This document shows positions 11,498 through 29,028 of a stretch of 64,000 nt of DNA, one piece after another (within the stretch, counting starts at the first letter, position 1; every line of letters starts with the position of its first letter). The DNA is taken from the NCBI GenBank assembly GCA_033239005.1, contig BSQZ01000014.1, forward strand, positions 4,126,001 to 4,190,000, given 5' to 3'. A program made the position numbers and the translations under genes. This stretch comes from Lamellibrachia satsuma. Its lineage: Eukaryota; Annelida; Polychaeta; Sabellida; Siboglinidae. The notes below the pieces were generated by a model. The model had not been told where the DNA came from. It was given only the letters and a program-made list of their open reading frames with translations, and searched no databases.

Positions 11498-11745
11498 TGT
11501 CTGTCCATCCATCAGTACATCCGTCCATCTGTCTGTCCATCTGTCAGTACATCCGTCCATCTGTCTGTCCATCCATCAGTACATCCGTCCATCTGTCTGT
11601 CCATCTGTCAGTACATCCGTCCATCTGTCTGTCCATCCGTCAGTACATCCGTCCATCTGTCTGTATCTCTCGGTCTGTCTCTGTTCACCCGTATGTCTTT
11701 CTGTCCGTCTGTCACTCTTTTTCCATCCGTCTATCTGTCTGTCCG
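11498..11745 (+). repeat. 32-bp GTCTGTCCATC minisatellite
   Basis: Copies of 'GTCTGTCCATCTGTCAGTAC' plus 'ATCCGTCCATCT', decaying into GTCT-rich sequence by 11740. Confidence 0.88.
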
Positions 11746-12028
11746 TCTCCTGTTCCTCTCGTTTGTCGTTACTGGTTCGTTGTTACAGTCTAAGAAATGT
11801 TATACACAGATGAGTCATTTTTGGTGCATCTAATCATATTAAAAAATCCAGTTTTTAGCACAAGGGATGTCAATTTACAACGGATGTGTGGTTTGTCTGT
11901 ACATGTTGAGCATACGCCATCTGCTGGAGACAACAAGTCAAAACAATAAATATATATTTTGTGAAAAAATGTTTGGCTGTTTATTTTGATCTAGAAAGTA
12001 TGATACTGTTATGTATCTTAAGTAACCA

Positions 12029-12118
12029 ATGCATGTCAGAACGCACGCACGCACGCACGCGCGCGCGCACGCACGCACGCCCGCCCGCCCGCCCGCACGC
12101 ACGCACACACGCAAGCAA
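12029..12118. repeat. (ACGC)n microsatellite with CG and CCCG variants
   Basis: Simple tetranucleotide run, 'GCACGCACGC' with a central GCGCGC and CCCGCCCG segment. Similar (ACGC)n runs recur at 13257-13300, 21417-21494 and 28996-29045. Confidence 0.9.
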
Positions 12119-12860
12119 TAATAAAAGACATTAATAAATTACGGTATGTCTAGCGAGCAACATGATATTACGCCACCTAGCCAATAACATTCAATGTCCG
12201 ACTTGGCGCGTCGACCCAAGCCGACCAAATCAGTGACAAGTTGGGTTTTGATGTTTCGTCTGAGAGCCGTTCAAAGTCAGAAATGATAATTATAGTGATT
12301 CTTTAGGTTTTTTTAAAGAAATGCAATGTTCATCATCTTATTTAATATTGCATGTGCTTCAATGTTAATAATTGATAATAAAAGTCACTGTTTGATGCAA
12401 TTAAAAATTAGCCCTAGCAATTTCTAATTTCCGCAGAATTAGTATAACGTAGAGAATTTTGGCGATTTTTTTACGTAATTCTGGTTTAAGCAATATTATG
12501 AATTCTCAAACTTGCTCTTTAATGTCATTGTGGGTTAATAATACTTACAGTTTTGTCTCATTGTGTATTTTATTCAGTAAAGTTTATTCTAAGAAATAGT
12601 CGGAAATATCAATGTAATATGATATGTGTATTGATGTATATTTTTTCCATAAATCTGTGATGACTTCTAGTTTGTAGCTTTACTATAGCATGCAAGTGTC
12701 TTACAATGAATGTTATATAATCAATATTTCTATGTTTACCGCGTACAGAAAGAATGCCAAACTTTAACATCCGTTTTCTACGTTTTCCCATTTTAATCTC
12801 TACCGTGTACAATGCAGCATAACTTCGCCAGTTTTTACAGCAGCGTCATAATTGTCGGAG

Positions 12861-12957
12861 TAACATTGGACTCTCGATAAGCCAATGGCTTCCTTGTCCA
12901 CTTGCCAACTGGGCCTTTGGCTTGGATGGCAACTCTTGTTAAACTCTTGTTAAACAT
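12861..12957 (+). mobile_element. Solo CR1 3' end (about 97 bp)
   Basis: 'GGACTCTCGATAAGCCAATG' and 'GGCCTTTGGCTTGGATGGCA' match the 3' UTR of the CR1 at 8.8 kb almost base for base. It ends in two copies of 'ACTCTTGTTAA'. A strongly 5'-truncated insertion. Confidence 0.9.
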
Positions 12958-13063
12958 AACGTTGTAGCATTACCCTTTCCAAATATGCAATGAAACACAC
13001 ATTAAAATTGTCCGACTTGTCACTGATTTGGTCGGCCGGGAAAAATTTATTTGTTCGAAGTGT

Positions 13064-13255
13064 CTAGGCGTACGTGAGCCGTATCTTTAGCATGGGGGTC
13101 TAAACGTACGTGAGGCTGCGCGCGCATTAATCGTCCCGTTCGAAAATTAATGGCGTTTGCTAAAAATACGGCTCACATGCGTTTAGAACTGAGTGCTAAA
13201 CATACGGCTCACGTATGAAACAACGAAAGCAGTGACTAAAACTATGGCTAAAAAT

Positions 13256-13300
<45 letters not shown>

Positions 13301-13750
13301 CATTACATATACTAGTAAATTCATAAAATGTCTACATAAAAAGTCGGTATTAAGTTTCAAAGCCATTAAGTACTGCTCCCTCCAATGTACAGATCTTTAA
13401 TTATAGCTCACAAAAAATGCAAGACCAAAGTGCCTGCCTGCTGGACTTGTAGAAAAAATTTGCTAAAAATACGGCTCACGTATGTTTAGAACTGAATGCT
13501 AAACGTACGGCTCGCGTATGAAACAACGAAAGCAGTGACTAAACATATGGCTCACGTACGTTTAGAACCGAGTGCTAAAGATATGGCTCACGTATGAAAT
13601 TACGCGCATGCGTTCAATGACTGCCGTACTTCTAGAATTTAGGCTAAAAATACGGCTCACGTAACCGGAAATCCAAAGGTATGCGCATGCGCAGAATGAC
13701 TGCCGTACTTTTAGACTCGAGGTCTAAAGATACGGCTCACGTACGCGTAG
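13064..13750. mobile_element. MITE-like element with 27-bp TIRs and internal copies of the TIR motif
   Basis: The left end 13064-13090 and the reverse complement of the right end 13724-13750 agree at 26 of 27 positions (core CGTACGTGAGCCGTATCTTT). The motif 'TACGGCTCACGTA' or a one-base variant occurs at least ten times inside, often preceded by 'GCTAAA', mostly in the right-end orientation. An (ACGC)n run sits at 13257-13300. No ORF of note. No target duplication could be fixed by eye. Confidence 0.75.
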
Positions 13751-13842
13751 CCACGACCTTTATTGTTTGTTTTAAGCTGTGGACGCATTGCTTCGACTGT
13801 CTTTGCGAGACCCGATAGGTGGCGTAACAGTTTTGACTCGCT

Positions 13843-16052
<2,210 letters not shown>

Positions 16053-16350
16053 GAGGTAACCAGTCCTTGTGACTGTTCAAGACTTCACCCCCTGGCAGAC
16101 CTGTTCATTCCAACGCCATCTGGACTTCTCTGTGAATCATTCAGCTACGATGCAATTACTGCGCGAAGACTATTCATTAACACATCCACCACTGACAATA
16201 GCCAAGTACGCGTTTATACAGCTGCGTGAACTGAGGCAACGTGAAGCAAACGAAATTGCCAAAGCTTCGAAACGGCCAGCAAGAGGATTCGAACCCGTGT
16301 TTTCTAGGATGAGAGTCCGATGGTCTAACCGCTACGCCAACGCGCCCCGT
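16053..16350 (-). mobile_element. tRNA-derived SINE, most complete copy
   Basis: Read on the minus strand it starts 'ACGGGGCGCGTTGGCGTAGC'. It has an A box TAGCGGTTAGACCATCGG and a perfect B box GGTTCGAATCC about 50 bp apart. Then comes a conserved body 'TTTCGTTTGC', 'GCCTCAGTTCACGCAGCTGT' and a 3' part ending 'GAACAGTCACAAGGACTGG'. Same family as the 2.9-3.4 kb copy. Confidence 0.85.
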
Positions 16351-18885
16351 AATGATCATGTGTTTACCTCAAGACGACGAAGCTGTAAACACTGAACGAC
16401 TTCTATTAGGACGTTTACGGTAGCCTAGCAAACATCGCTGTGCATTGCTCGAGGCTTGCGTCGTTCTGCTTGTTGCGTCGTCGCCGTTGCCGTTTACTCT
16501 CGGCTGCTTTGTGTTGGTCTCGTAACGGCGTCAGCGACACGCCTGGGCGGTGACGCACCAGTCGGACTACGAGCTGTCTCCGCGCTCGGTGCTGCTCACT
16601 GCTGTCAGGACAACACACCGTCTGGCGTGGAGTACGTTAGCACCTCACGTAAGGTAGGTCGATCTAATTAAGCTACGTTTTACAGGATGCAGACTGTCCA
16701 TACCAGGTGACATCGATGCCAGGACATTGTGGTGGGATGCGAACGACATGTTTTGTATTGAGACCGCGCTGCGTTCACTTACGATGATAACCGACTCGCT
16801 CAGGCGGGCTATTAATATGCACGGGGGGCGGCGGTGTGGGGGGGGGGGGGGGGCGAAGTGCGAATGCCCAATCTACAACAGTACGAGCGACAGCCTCTGC
16901 GATAGTCTATAGCTAGTAGTGCCCTGCGCGGGCCTAGAATTTGATCCCAAGCCCGGCCCGCAATTAGCAGTTAGAGTCCAGGCCCGGCCCAGGCCCGCAA
17001 TAATTTTTCAAGCCTGGCCCGTTGTTTTCTCGAGCGCACAAATATAATAATATTCTTGGCTTCGCCCTCGACGATTCTTGTTCTTTGACTTATTCTAATA
17101 AACAACTGATTTTATACCCGTCTTCCCGGCGTAGCGACTCACTACTTTAATCACCCTTCATTCACTTCTATAATTTGTGTCCGGTCTAACCATTCACCCA
17201 CGCCACTGAACGTATAGCGCCGATTATTTATTAGCTACTAAACTCACCCCCGTCTCACGCCATGTCCACCATTCCGATCAAGTGTCTTGATTTATCCTCA
17301 ATTCTTCACCGGTTTCCACCCTGACCACACCGCGCCTATCATTTTACCTGCCCTACCTCAGCATAGCAATTGGCTACACGTGAGTGGCGCTCTGATCAGT
17401 AGGCTAAGCAGCTGGACCCAAGTGATCAAAATATTGGTCAATAGACAATAGTTCAATAGTTATTAGGACTTGTGCCTGGTCGTGGCGTAGTCTGACATTA
17501 AACATTTGCAAAGTGTAACGGGATATTGCCAAATAAGATTAGCCATGTCTGAACTTTCACAAACGTTGGCGATCACGTGCTTGCTGCCATGACGTCAGCT
17601 GTTGTTGGCAGGGACGTGCAGTCCTTGGCGTAGTTGGGGCTGCAAATTCAAAAGCCCGCAAGCAGAGTGTCTGGAACTTCAGAAACCCGCGGGTAGATTT
17701 TCTGGAACTTCAGAAGCCCGCGAGTAGATTGTCTGGAATTTCAGAATCCTGTAGGTAGATTGTCTGAGACTTCAGAAGCCTGCAGGTAGATTGTCTGAAA
17801 CTTCAGAAGCCTGAAAAGAAGCCGAAAAAAGAACAGTAGACAGACGATAGGGATTCATTCCGCAACACAAATGAGACGACAGGCGCAACTCCACATGCAC
17901 AAACAGCTACAGCTCACCCGTAGTTCTTACGGATTTGAATAACTTATAACTTACGGGTAGGAAATATTTTTTTACGGTTTTGTGTGTAAGTAAGACCCGA
18001 TTATCAGTTCAAAACAAGCCCGTATTTAGCATACGATGCAAACCAGCTGGCCTAGATGATCTTACGGGTTCGTTTGCGATCTTGCGGATTTCTGTTTTCA
18101 TTCTTACAGGTGTGCACGATCCTCAGAGTTGGCACCTGTTTTACTCGTATGACCCAGTTTTGATGCTCCCTTACGTAAAATTGCAGCTCACTGTGCGTGC
18201 GTGCGTGCGTGCGTGCGTGCGTGTGTGTATTTGTTTGTGTGCTTGCGTGCGTACTTGCGTGCGTGTAAATGTGTGTAGGTCTGATCCGTTGGATTTATAA
18301 AGTTATCCGCGGTAATTGAGGCTCTTTCTATGAATTGGTTGCAGAGTGAAATTGCAAGAAAATTAACGTTTTCACAAAATTCGTTTTAATTTCACATCTG
18401 TGACAGTTTAAGCAATGCACCATGTGTTCGGCACCATGTTCTGGAAGAAGTTACGAAATAGCTATGCAATCACTTCAGGATGTTAATAATAATAATGACA
18501 GTTGGTCATGCATGACGAAAGACAATACGAACCACGACCTTTAACAAGTTCGTAATTGTGCTACAAATAACAGATATCCTACTTATCTGGGGTAAGTGCA
18601 GCACCACTAATCAGTATTGCTATGTACAGTCGTCAATACGATGATGTAACAGTGTCTAAAATGATAATAGTTTAAATAATACTACATAAATATCGACTTC
18701 GAATTCGTTTAGCCACAGTTACATACTTCGTACATCCTTAGTAAAAATATGTACGACGACGAATTAATCTCCAATGATGTCACACAGGGAGGGAGGGAGG
18801 GAGGGAGGGAGGGAGGGAGGGAGGGAGCATATAAGACGGAGAGACAGAGAGAGAGGTGGAAATGTCCAGCGCAGGGCTACAGCAT
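16351..18885. other. No gene supported; several GC-rich patches
   Basis: Contains a CpG-rich stretch at 16440-16660 ending in AAG/GTAGGT, a poly-G run near 16840-16853, a 'GGCCCGGCCC' block at about 16920-17010 and (GGGA)n at 18785-18827. The first could be a non-coding first exon, but no partner exon is evident. Confidence 0.4.
17640..17815 (+). repeat. ~30-bp tandem repeat, about six diverged copies
   Basis: Units of the form 'CTTCAGAAGCCCGCGGGTAG' followed by 'ATTGTCTGGAA', progressively diverged. Confidence 0.8.
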
Positions 18886-19270
18886 GCAACCTCGCCACCA
18901 GGATTTTCTGACTACATGAGTACCCCAGGCAGATCGACATGTTGACACGCTGTTTTGTCAATTGCTGTGTTATCCAATGAAATTGCGAGCTCAAATTTAC
19001 GAGGCCGGCACACGGGAACTTAACTTTAATTGCACTTGTTGTGGACCCGTCGTCGCTAGTCGAACGGGTAATGACAGGCATTTCCAGGAAACGCTCTTTG
19101 AAGTTTTTTGTCTTGTTCTCAGAAACACGTCGACGAAGACAGCAAGTTGGACGAAGTACAAATGATTCGGCGTATATCCATACGTGGCGGGCAAACTGAC
19201 ACATTTAAGTTTCAACAGGTCGATCTGCCAAGGGTACTGTACGTTTACCACCCCTGGCTAGCGAGGATGA
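18886..19270. mobile_element. MITE-A, about 385 bp, with inverted ends
   Basis: The left end 'CCTCGCCACCAGG' through 'GGCAGATCGACATG' is the inverse of the right end 'GGTCGATCTGCC' through 'CCACCCCTGGCTAGCGAGGA'. The interior is shared with the copy at 48.23-48.63 kb ('GGAAACGCT', 'AGAAACACGTCGACSAAGAC', 'GTACAAATGATTC'). No transposase ORF. Confidence 0.8.
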
Positions 19271-20309
19271 CATAGTTGAAAGGTCTGACGGAGGGCTATA
19301 ACGAGTAATAAATGGACAATGCCTAGGTGAGGTGAAAGGTGATATTGTTGAACAATGTCACAGGTGCGTTTAGACACAGTAACGACAAATTACACCACAG
19401 GTTAAATTTCGGACAAACATGAGTGTCCCTTTCCTACAACACAGTAGTTCCATTACCCGATGCACCGACGATGTTTGTATGCAACGGCGTGGCGTGTGAT
19501 TGATGCACAAAGGGTTAATGTGTTGGCGCGCAGTAGCGAGGCTGGTAGATTTGACATATTACGTGTAACATTGAGATGAGTCATGGCTGTGTCGGGCTGC
19601 GATAACCAACACCGCCCGTAGGCAGTGTGACTTTGACGCACTGCTTTACGGCTCACGGCGTCACGCCCTCGACCATTGCAAAAGTGTTTGACTGGTTTCT
19701 GAGGTGACAACATCTGCGCGTCAGATTCGTTCGTTCTCCGTATGTTTATATGTATCCGTCATTATATGAATATTATGGCACATGTAAGACCGTGACTCCA
19801 GGACAGGTTGCATAATATTATTGCATTTTTTTGGTGGTCCATCGTTCTGGTGACGGCCCTTACGCGTCCCTGTTCACGATAGCATGCTTATCGAATCGGG
19901 TTTGTCGCGCCTCTCACCTCGAGTTAGGCGTTTTATTCACACCTATGTGGTGGAATATTTGATTTCCCCTGATATATGCATCACATAAAAGAGACCCACG
20001 GTGTTTTGTGTCACGCCAGGATATGTAGTCTGAAAGACATGTATTTCAAATTCCTGCCCATATACTAGATGCTAAGCGAGTCGACACTTTGTGGTAACGT
20101 TTTGTGAAACGACTTGACGGGATGAGTCCGCATCAAACTGAGACGCGAGTGCCACGCCGACTTTGCCAACGAACGACTTATTTCGACAACACAAGACTTT
20201 CACTGTCGTCTGTGAGTTGACGAGTTGACAGCTGTCGATACAAAGGTCTGTACTGGGGTAGTTCAACTCGATGCGCCGTGAATGCGGCTCACGATGTACA
20301 ATGCGTTTA

Positions 20310-20452
20310 GTGTTCACTAAACAAGAGGGGGGCTACCGTCCAAGCGTTACTTGACAGTTGACACAAAGGGTAGATTTGATGTGTTCACTAAACAAGAGAG
20401 GGCTACCGTCCAAGCGTTACTTGACAGTTGACACAAAGGGTAGATTTGATGT
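20310..20452 (+). repeat. 71-bp tandem duplication
   Basis: Two adjacent, almost identical copies starting 'TGTTCACTAAACAAGAG' and ending 'AAAGGGTAGATTTGATG'. A recent simple duplication. Confidence 0.92.
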
Positions 20453-21013
20453 GACCGCGATTTGATAACTGCGCAATGCAAATTGCGCTGCGCGATTTGT
20501 AATTATTAATTTTATTTAAAAGGACTGTACCAGACGGAGATCGTTTAACAATTACGTAACGCTCGAATATGGGAATTGCGAGGAATGTGGCGTGATTGAG
20601 ATTCATGATTTAGTCGGCGTAACTGTGTGGGTTATAATTATGTCAACCTTTGGGGAGAAAGCGTCAAGCGTACGATTGTCGGATGACGTACCCATGCGTG
20701 CGCAGGGCGTAATTAACCATGAACTTGCTCAGTTTCTCAGTTTACACACAACTGCGTAGATTTGGAAAAACGTTTGCATTATGAAGAAATAGCCAACTGT
20801 TTTTACTAAAATTAATAATACACCTCCCTAAAGAGGGAGAGAGGGAGCGAGAGAGTGGGGAGGTGAGATAGAGGAGAGAGGGGGGATATAAAGGAGAGAG
20901 AGAGAGGGGGGAGATATCACGGGGGTTATGTAATATCCGTGTCATCCGCGTGTCATGAACCAGTGTGGTTAGTGCTAGGGTAAAAAAACTGCATAAAGAT
21001 AAGTTCATAGCAC

Positions 21014-21130
21014 GTATATAAAACTGCTCAAAGCGCTTTACACATCACCCCCTCCATGGCAGACCTGTTTATTTAACCAATAGCTTCACTTCTTTGAGAA
21101 GATTTCAAGCATACGGGGAATATGGTAAAA
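21014..21130 (-). mobile_element. SINE fragment (3' part only)
   Basis: 'CTCAAAGCGCTTTACACATC' and 'GGCAGACCTGTTTATT' match the distal part of the SINE at 2.9 and 16.05 kb. The tRNA-like head is missing. Confidence 0.65.
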
Positions 21131-21416
21131 TCGCCTACTTTTGCGTTACGTATTTGTTGAACGGTTTGAAATGGTTTTTGGCTGTGCTGGTTTTTTACTT
21201 AATATTATGAGAAACCACATTGCGTTGACTACGTCGTATAGGGAGAACACGGCTTCGAGATACACTAGCTGCCCGTAGAAAGAAATATAGCCAACTTCTT
21301 TCCTTTCCTCGTGTCAGTTCACCCAGCTGTGTGATTGGATACCAGCTTGTGTATAAAGACGTCATTGTGCGATTCAAGTCTGTGTGCTGAATGATTGCAC
21401 AGTGTAATGGAAGTTG

Positions 21417-21417
21417 A

Positions 21418-21494
<77 letters not shown>
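21417..21494. repeat. (ACGC)n microsatellite
   Basis: Nearly perfect tetranucleotide run of about 19 units. All Cys-Val-Arg-Ala frames over it are artefacts. Confidence 0.95.
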
Positions 21495-21954
21495 GCACTC
21501 GGGAACGCGCGCACACGCACTGGCTTCCATAATTTACGCCAATCAGTCACAGAGCAATATAAAGTACATACACACCTGTAATACCTGTGAAAATAGACCA
21601 CCTGTACTCAGGCGCGTTATAATGCTCTACTTCTTTAGATTGACACAAACAGACCTCACCCAAAGCAAGGTCATGACGGTGTTGTTTTGAAACACCTACC
21701 GTACATCAGCCTAGTCACGCCCGGGTAGTCGCCGATGGTGTGAAGGTGGGTGATAAGGTGTCCCGATAATGCAGACAAAGCCAACATATATGAGTCAGGG
21801 GCAGGGAATGTTAAGGTTCCGAGCATCGCATGCTAACTAGTACGTCACTCTCATCTGTCCCTGTGTCTCTCTCCTCACCCTTATCCTCCCCTCTCTCCCT
21901 CTAGCTATCTCTCACCCCTCTCCCTCCCCCTCTTTCGTAAGTCTAGCTCTCTCG

Positions 21955-22012
<58 letters not shown>

Positions 22013-22202
22013 TCGCACTCTCTTACTCTATCACCCCTCCCTCTTGTTCTCTCTCTCACTCGTTCACCCTCTCTCTTTCTATCTCTCTCTCTCTCTCCCC
22101 TGTCTCTCACTCTATCCTCCCTCTCATTCTCTCACCCCTCTCACCCCTCTCTCTCCCTCGTCTCTGTCTCTCCTTTCGCTCTCTCTGTCATTCTCTCTCT
22201 CG

Positions 22203-22298
<96 letters not shown>

Positions 22299-22342
22299 TA
22301 GAGAAAGGAAAAGAGGAGAGAGAGAGAGGGAGGGGTGAGAGA

Positions 22343-22403
<61 letters not shown>

Positions 22404-22461
22404 GTAAAGAGTGTGTGCGTGCGTGCGTGTGTGTGTCTTTTACCTCTCTCTCTCTCTCTCT

Positions 22462-22595
<134 letters not shown>

Positions 22596-22785
22596 TCTCT
22601 CACCATCTTTCTCTCTCGCTCTCACCCCCTCCCTCTCTCTCTCTTTCTCTGCTCTCTCTCCTTTTTTCTTTCTCTATCTCTCCATCTCTCCTCTCTATCT
22701 CTCTCTTTCACTCTTTCTCTCTCTCTATCATTTTCACTCTCTCACCCCTCTCTTCGTCTCTCTCTGTCTATCTATCTCTCACTCT

Positions 22786-22846
<61 letters not shown>

Positions 22847-23419
22847 TTCTCATTATGTCACCCCTCTCTCTCTCTCTTACTCTCTCTCTTCCCTCTCTCA
22901 TTCGCCTTCCATATAACGGACAATTTAATTAACCCAAGACTACGATGGGACAAACCTTTCTCAATGAGCCACTTCTTACAGGCATTTGTCTTATCTCCCG
23001 GACTCGATGGATATTTCGCGGCAGATGTGCGTGTATGATTCTTGTCAAACTAACAGCGGGATTCGCCAACCATGAATATTTCTTTTGCAAGCACACACAC
23101 CTTTCAAATGACATTGGGTGCAAAGCTGATAACAATCTAAAATCCTCAAGTAATTTCTCTCGATGTTCTTTAAAGTACTTGCAAGTTTTAATGCACAATG
23201 CCGTCTTAAAGTAGTGAACCATATCGCACCACGGTATTTTCCGCGGACCACAAAGAGAGCTATAAATAAGGGATTCGTTCACATGATGGTTTGCTTAAGT
23301 ATTATAATTAAGTATTTGTGGGAATTTGAAATTGCGACATGGTAATACATAATGCTTCATGCTCGCACCCCCCCCATCCCCCCTCCACCCCCACCCCCAC
23401 GGATGTGTCCGCTGCACTG

Positions 23420-23775
23420 TTGTGGCGGATGATTGAACGCGGCCCTGTTGACATCACTCGGTCAACCGGAATGTCGCCTCTCTACGACTCTGCTCTGACA
23501 GGCGGGATACAGAAGGCGCGCTGTGGGGGTGTGTTCCTTTGGCTACCGACGTCTAATGTTCGTCACTTAAGCGGCGCCGTCACTCAGCAGTTCTCACTCG
23601 CAGCTGTTTGTCGGATACATAGAGTTGTCTGTGGTCGGATGTCAGTGAGACACTCTCGGTGCCGAGGTAGCCAGCCGTGGTCCGCTGCTGACGACGATAC
23701 GATCGGAAATATCGCAGCGGGTGTTGAGTTTCTTGGTTTTAACCGGCATCGTTTAAGTGAAATCCAGGAACAAGG
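23420..23775 (+). promoter_or_regulatory. CpG-rich patch, possible promoter or first exon
   Basis: Markedly richer in CG dinucleotides than its flanks and followed by AACAAG/GTTAGT, a usable splice donor at 23776. The 146-codon frame covering it shows no known domain. It might be the untranslated first exon of the death-domain gene, whose ATG exon has an acceptor (TTGACAG ending at 28217). This is inference only. Confidence 0.25.
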
Positions 23776-28215
<4,440 letters not shown>

Positions 28216-28275
28216 AGTTGATATACAACCGGCAAACCGGGAATAACAACTGTAAATTGAACACCATTCGACAAA

Positions 28276-28698
28276 ATGTCGGCCAAACCAACGAAAGGCA
28301 AGAAACCGGACATGAAACAAAAGCCAACGAAAGGCAAGAAACCGGAAGTGGTGCAAAAACCAGAACGAGGTAAACAACCGGAAATGATACAAAGGCCATC
28401 AAAGTTCAAGATGGCAGATAAGGGAAAATCTGGACAGACGTCGACACCAAGTACGCCAACAGAAAAGTCGAGACCGTCCTCACAGACGTCAGCACCAACA
28501 ACACCGACGAGAAAAAACAAACCTAAAGATATACCAGCAACCAATACGCCGTCGGAAACGACAAAACCAACAACGCCACCAAACTCCAAACCGGAAGTGA
28601 CGCCAGAAGCCACCGAGCAGTCTGGGAACACGAACATGACGGCGGACGAGGTGCGAGAGGCCAGGGAAAGGCTGACAGACCTGGAAACAAAACTACAG
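28276..28698 (+). CDS. Death-domain gene exon 1: basic repeats and Thr/Pro-rich region
   Basis: ATG at 28276; donor CAG/GTAAAT at 28699. 141 codons, phase 0. An upstream acceptor TTGACAG ending at 28217 suggests the 5' UTR is itself spliced. The antisense strand is open over a similar length because of base bias; it has no splice or domain support. Confidence 0.85.
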
Positions 28699-28992
28699 GT
28701 AAATATAGACAACACCGGAAGCTGTACTTTATGATCGTGAAAGTGGTGAGGTATATCGGTATAGGGACTATATATTCTCGATATTGTTAAATGAATTAAT
28801 GTTATCAGAGTCATTAATACTGATGTCAATGGCATTACTACGAAATACATGGCGTTTACTACCCACAGATGTATAATCCAAGGATGAAAGTAATGTAATC
28901 TGAGTGAGCGTGTTACTCACTCGGGTGGCATACTCACTCGGGTGGCATCCGTACACGTACTGCACGCACGCATATACGCACGCAAGCATTCA

Positions 28993-29028
<36 letters not shown>

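Larger units (their letters stand above)
12150..13842. mobile_element. Nested inverted-repeat (fold-back) element
   Basis: Two further inverted pairs surround the MITE at 13064. The pair 12220-12241 'GCCGACCAAATCAGTGACAA' and 13013-13034 is perfect over 22 bp. The outer pair is about 12151-12181 ('TAGCGAG', 'TTACGCCACCTA') against 13813-13842, imperfect. No transposase-like ORF lies inside. It probably represents several elements inserted into each other, including a CR1 3' end at 12861. Confidence 0.55.

Noticed and set aside
16280..16350. tRNA gene on the minus strand
   Set aside because: A and B boxes are present but the acceptor and anticodon arms do not pair well, and the same body follows other copies; it is the head of a SINE.
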